DNA of 64,000 bases from contig JACQDM010000007.1 of NCBI GenBank assembly GCA_016201045.1, positions 428,010 through 492,009 on the forward strand, given 5' to 3'. This DNA is from Afipia sp. Its GTDB lineage: Bacteria > Pseudomonadota > Alphaproteobacteria > Rhizobiales > Xanthobacteraceae. Of the stretch, positions 61,338 through 64,000 are shown one piece after another. Numbering within the stretch: position 1 is the first letter of the stretch; the number at the start of each line of letters is the position of its first letter. The position numbers were made by a program, and so were the translations under genes. The notes beneath the pieces were generated by a model that did no database searches, was not told the DNA's origin, and saw only the letters and a list, made by a program, of their open reading frames with translations.

Positions 61338-62360
61338 ATGCGTGCGCTCACTCTCGTTGCAGACCGCCAGCTTGTGGTCGCGGATATTCCGGCTCCTCCG
61401 CCTCCGGCGACGGGCGAGGTGCAGATTCGTGTCAAAGCCGTCGCGCTCAATCATATCGACGTGTGGGGTTATCGCGGCATGGCGTTCGCCAAGCGCAAGC
61501 TGCCGCTCGTCGTCGGCGCGGAAGCGTCCGGCGAAATTGCAAGCGTTGGCGCAGGCGTCACGCGCTTCAAGCCGGGCCAGAAAGTCGTGATGTATGGCGC
61601 ATTAACGTGCGGCGTCTGTGCAGCGTGCAAGGCCGGGCGCGATAATCTTTGCGAGAACGTCGCAGGCATCATGGGCTTTCATGTCGACGGCTTCGCCCGC
61701 GAGTTGATGAATCTCAACGAACGTCTCGTTATTCCGGTGCCGGATGGCGTCTCAGACCGCGACGCCGCCTGCGCCCCGATTGCATTTTCGACCGTCCAGC
61801 ACATGCTTTTCGACAATGCCAAACTTCTCCCCGGCGAGACCGTCCTCGTTCACGCCGGCGGTTCGGGCATCGGCACCGTTGCGATCATGATGGCCAAGGC
61901 CATCGGCTGCACGGTCATCACGACCGTCGGCGACGATTCCAAGATCGAGGGTGTGAAGAAACTCGGCGCGGATTACGTCATCAATTATCGCAAGGACCGT
62001 TTCGAAGGCGAGACACGCAAGATCACCAAGAAGAAGGGAGTCGATGTCGTGTTCGAGCACGTCGGCGCGGATACGTTCGCGGGCTCGCTCCTGTCGATGA
62101 AGCGCGGCGGACGCCTTGTCACGTGTGGCGCGACCTCCGGCCCGACGGCGACACTCAATCTAATGCAGCTGTTTCAGCAGCAGTACCGCATCATCGGCTC
62201 TTTCGGCGCGACGATGAAAAACATCGCCGAAAGCCTCGACAAAATGGCTGCCGGCATGAAGCCGGTGATCGACACCGAAGTGCCGACCGAAAACGTCGGC
62301 GAAGCGCTGACGCGCATGGAAAGCCGAAACGTGTTCGGCAAAATCGTCGTCACCTTCTGA
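61338..62360 (+). CDS. adh2XL: medium-chain dehydrogenase Adh2XL
   Basis: 340 residues, zinc-type alcohol dehydrogenase / quinone oxidoreductase fold with GGAGG 9 nt before ATG. GAEASGEIASVGAGV, the structural zinc set CGVCAACKAGRDNLC, and the nucleotide-binding VHAGGSGIGTVAIMMAKA are visible. In the VLCFA cluster it is thought to act as the reductase or in hydroxylation-related steps. Its stop overlaps the lpxXL start (TGATG). Confidence 0.9.
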   Translation: MRALTLVADRQLVVADIPAPPPPATGEVQIRVKAVALNHIDVWGYRGMAFAKRKLPLVVGAEASGEIASVGAGVTRFKPGQKVVMYGALTCGVCAACKAGRDNLCENVAGIMGFHVDGFARELMNLNERLVIPVPDGVSDRDAACAPIAFSTVQHMLFDNAKLLPGETVLVHAGGSGIGTVAIMMAKAIGCTVITTVGDDSKIEGVKKLGADYVINYRKDRFEGETRKITKKKGVDVVFEHVGADTFAGSLLSMKRGGRLVTCGATSGPTATLNLMQLFQQQYRIIGSFGATMKNIAESLDKMAAGMKPVIDTEVPTENVGEALTRMESRNVFGKIVVTF

Positions 62361-63292
62361 TGCAGCGCGCCCTGCTCCGCGTCCGGGCGATCCTGCGCGA
62401 CGCGCTGAAGCCGGTCACTGGCGCGATCATCGGCGGCATCGCCGTTGGTCTATTGCGGCTGGTGCGGAATTTTGATCCGAACAAAACAGCCGACGTTTTC
62501 GCATCCGTCACCCGCAGAATTGGCCGGTGGTTTCCCGAGCAGACAACCGGACGAAACAACCTAAAAGCCGCTTTCCCCGAAAAGTCGCCCGAAGAGATTG
62601 AAACTATACTGACTGGCGTGTGGGACAATCTCGGACGCGTCGGCGCGGAATTAGCGCAGCTCGATCGCATTTGGGATTTCGATCAGGATCGGCCCGGGTC
62701 CGGGCGCGTCGAGATTTCGCCGGAGTCGGTCGAGCGATTCATCAAATTGCGCGATGACGGCAAAGGCGCATTGTTTTTCGCGTGTCATACGGCGAACTGG
62801 GAACTGCCGGCGCTCGCGGGCCCTGCCTACGGGCTCGACTCTGCAATCCTGTTCCGGCGGCCGAACATTGCGGCGGTCGACCGCGCGATCCAAAACATCC
62901 GCGCGCTGAATATGGGCACGATGATCGCAACCACGCATGACGCGCCACTACGTCTGGCGCAGGCGCTGCAGAAAGGCGTCCATGTCGGCATGCTGGTCGA
63001 TCAGTATTTCGGCCGCGGCGTCGATGTCACGTTTTTCGGACGGACCACGAAAGCCAATCCCCTGCTCGCGCGCCTTGCGCGTCAAGTTGAGGTGCCGATC
63101 CACGGCGCGCGCATCGTGCGCCTTCCGAACCACCGCTTCCGCGCTGAACTTACCGACGAAGTGACGCCCGTTCGCGATGCCGAAGGCAAGATCGACGTTC
63201 AAGGAACGACGCAGGCTATCACCTCCGTCATCGAAGGCTGGGTCCGCGAACATCCCGAACAATGGCTGTGGCTGCACCGCCGCTGGCGCTAA
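62360..63292 (+). CDS. lpxXL: lipid A very-long-chain acyltransferase LpxXL
   Basis: 310 residues starting at ATG 62360, overlapping the adh2XL stop by one base; the frame is open far upstream but only this start fits the family. LpxL/HtrB signature: CHTANWELPALAGPAY (catalytic HxxxxE-type motif, HTANWE), then LFRRPNIAAVDRAI and VDQYFGRGVDVTFFGR. It transfers the C26-C28 chain from AcpXL to lipid A at the inner membrane. Last gene of the cluster. Confidence 0.93.
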   Translation: MQRALLRVRAILRDALKPVTGAIIGGIAVGLLRLVRNFDPNKTADVFASVTRRIGRWFPEQTTGRNNLKAAFPEKSPEEIETILTGVWDNLGRVGAELAQLDRIWDFDQDRPGSGRVEISPESVERFIKLRDDGKGALFFACHTANWELPALAGPAYGLDSAILFRRPNIAAVDRAIQNIRALNMGTMIATTHDAPLRLAQALQKGVHVGMLVDQYFGRGVDVTFFGRTTKANPLLARLARQVEVPIHGARIVRLPNHRFRAELTDEVTPVRDAEGKIDVQGTTQAITSVIEGWVREHPEQWLWLHRRWR

Positions 63293-64000
63293 TCAGCGTC
63301 CGGTTTTCACGCGCGTCCAGAGACGATTGATCGTGCGCTGCGTCGGCGCGTCTCGCGCGGTGATGACAAACAGCCGCTTCAGCGTAGCATCGTCCGGATA
63401 AACGGTCTTGTCGTTGAAAATTTTCGGATCGATCAGCTTCTGGCTCGCAAGATTGCCGTTAGCATAGGACAGGAAGTCCGAGTTCTTCGCCGCGACATCC
63501 GGGCGGTAGAGATAGTTGATCAGTTCATACGCTTCGGCGACATTCTTGGCATCGGCGGGAATCGCCAGATTGTCGAAAAACATTTGCGCGCCCTCTTTCG
63601 GAATCGCGTAGCCGATCTCGATACCGTTCTTGGATTCGGCGGCACGGCTCTGCGCCTGCTTGATGTCGCCGGACCAGCCAACGACGAGGCAGATTTCGCC
63701 GGTCGCCAGCGCACTCAGATATTCCGAAGAATGGAATTTTCGCACGAAGGGGCGAACTTTGCTGACGAGATCCGCGGCTTTCTCGAGATCGGCCTGCTTG
63801 GTCGAATTCGGATCGAGGCCGAGATAATTGAGCGCCGCCGGCAGAATATCGTCCGCCGAATCCAGCATATGGATTCCGCAATCCTTGAACTTGGACAGGA
63901 TTTCCGGCTTGAACACGACTTCCCACGAGTCGATCTTCGCGCCCGATCCGAGGGCATCATGCAACGCCTTGACGTTGTAACCGATGCCGGTCGTGCCCCA
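63293..64000 (-). CDS. polyamine ABC transporter binding protein, N-terminus outside window
   Basis: At least 235 residues; the frame runs to the window edge without a start. The block WGTTGIGYNVKALHDAL and KIDSWEVVFKPE, ICLVVGWSGDIKQAQSR and IPKEGAQMFFDNLAIP are typical of PotD/PotF spermidine-putrescine binding proteins. The end is TINRLWTRVKTGR-stop. Periplasmic ligand capture for an ABC importer whose other genes would lie beyond the right edge. It converges on lpxXL with no gap. Confidence 0.9.
   Translation of the reverse strand, partial: WGTTGIGYNVKALHDALGSGAKIDSWEVVFKPEILSKFKDCGIHMLDSADDILPAALNYLGLDPNSTKQADLEKAADLVSKVRPFVRKFHSSEYLSALATGEICLVVGWSGDIKQAQSRAAESKNGIEIGYAIPKEGAQMFFDNLAIPADAKNVAEAYELINYLYRPDVAAKNSDFLSYANGNLASQKLIDPKIFNDKTVYPDDATLKRLFVITARDAPTQRTINRLWTRVKTGR

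Noticed and set aside
61649..62359. N-terminal extension of the lpxXL frame
   Set aside because: It overlaps adh2XL in another frame, with Arg/His-rich composition; the LpxL-like sequence begins at ATG 62360.

Overview
The window looks like a chromosomal segment of an alphaproteobacterium of the order Hyphomicrobiales, most likely a Nitrobacteraceae (Bradyrhizobium / Afipia / Rhodopseudomonas-like) genome. The clearest marker is the complete acpXL-fabZXL-fabF2XL-fabF1XL-adh2XL-lpxXL cluster at 58.0-63.3 kb, which makes and attaches the very-long-chain (C26-C28) fatty acid of rhizobial lipid A. The frequent ATGA start/stop overlaps, the degenerate intergenic repeats and the general gene content agree. 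All identifications come from reading the sequence; no database search was run.

Layout. 0-7.2 kb: a Cache-domain membrane sensor cut by the left edge, a small CxxC protein, a lone Flp pilin, a DUF1488-like protein, a 7x IPT/TIG-repeat autotransporter, a PilZ protein, an RDD membrane protein. 7.2-13.2 kb: a secreted trypsin-like protease, a large serine recombinase translationally coupled to an unknown protein, a methionine-rich Tat-exported multicopper oxidase, and a decayed GntR regulator. 13.4-18.3 kb: an RND efflux operon with its TetR regulator. 18.7-23.5 kb: a nitronate monooxygenase / ABC binding protein / acyl-CoA ligase operon with a divergent LysR gene. 24.9-26.3 kb: an IS3-family element with a visible -1 frameshift site, sitting against a truncated acyltransferase gene.

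26.3-34.2 kb is a long co-oriented run and the most interesting metabolic region: CcdA, DoxX, a thioredoxin-like DUF255 protein, then two bufferin-type metallophore precursors (BufA), the MNIO maturase BufB and its partner BufC, followed by a tightly linked creatininase-family protein and an HExxH metallopeptidase-like exported protein. Hairpins follow each bufA gene and a SigF-like ECF promoter candidate lies upstream. Together with the multicopper oxidase this suggests copper/thiol stress handling.

34.3-47.3 kb: an adenylate/guanylate cyclase with a Cache sensor, then a mobile/defence block: HTH regulator, ParB-domain DNA methyltransferase, DUF5681, DUF2924 and a serine recombinase, followed by a complete type I restriction-modification system (hsdM-hsdS-hsdR). 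Just beyond it lie a tRNA-Ser 3'-end fragment (attachment-site-like) and a 225-bp repeat whose second copy flanks the intact tRNA-Gln(CTG) at 54.6 kb.

47.4-54.3 kb: an EamA-type transporter, feoB and feoA (feoA start codon and ribosome binding site buried in a perfect 11-bp hairpin), two paralogous COG4705-type membrane proteins with a small exported protein between them, and a divergent OmpR/histidine-kinase pair. Hexamer direct repeats CTAAGT-N5-CTAAGT in both orientations between the divergent promoters look like the operator of this two-component system, and a half-conserved copy precedes feoA. 55-57.9 kb: a HerA-type ATPase, an AhpD-like enzyme and a small membrane protein. The window ends inside a polyamine-type ABC binding protein.
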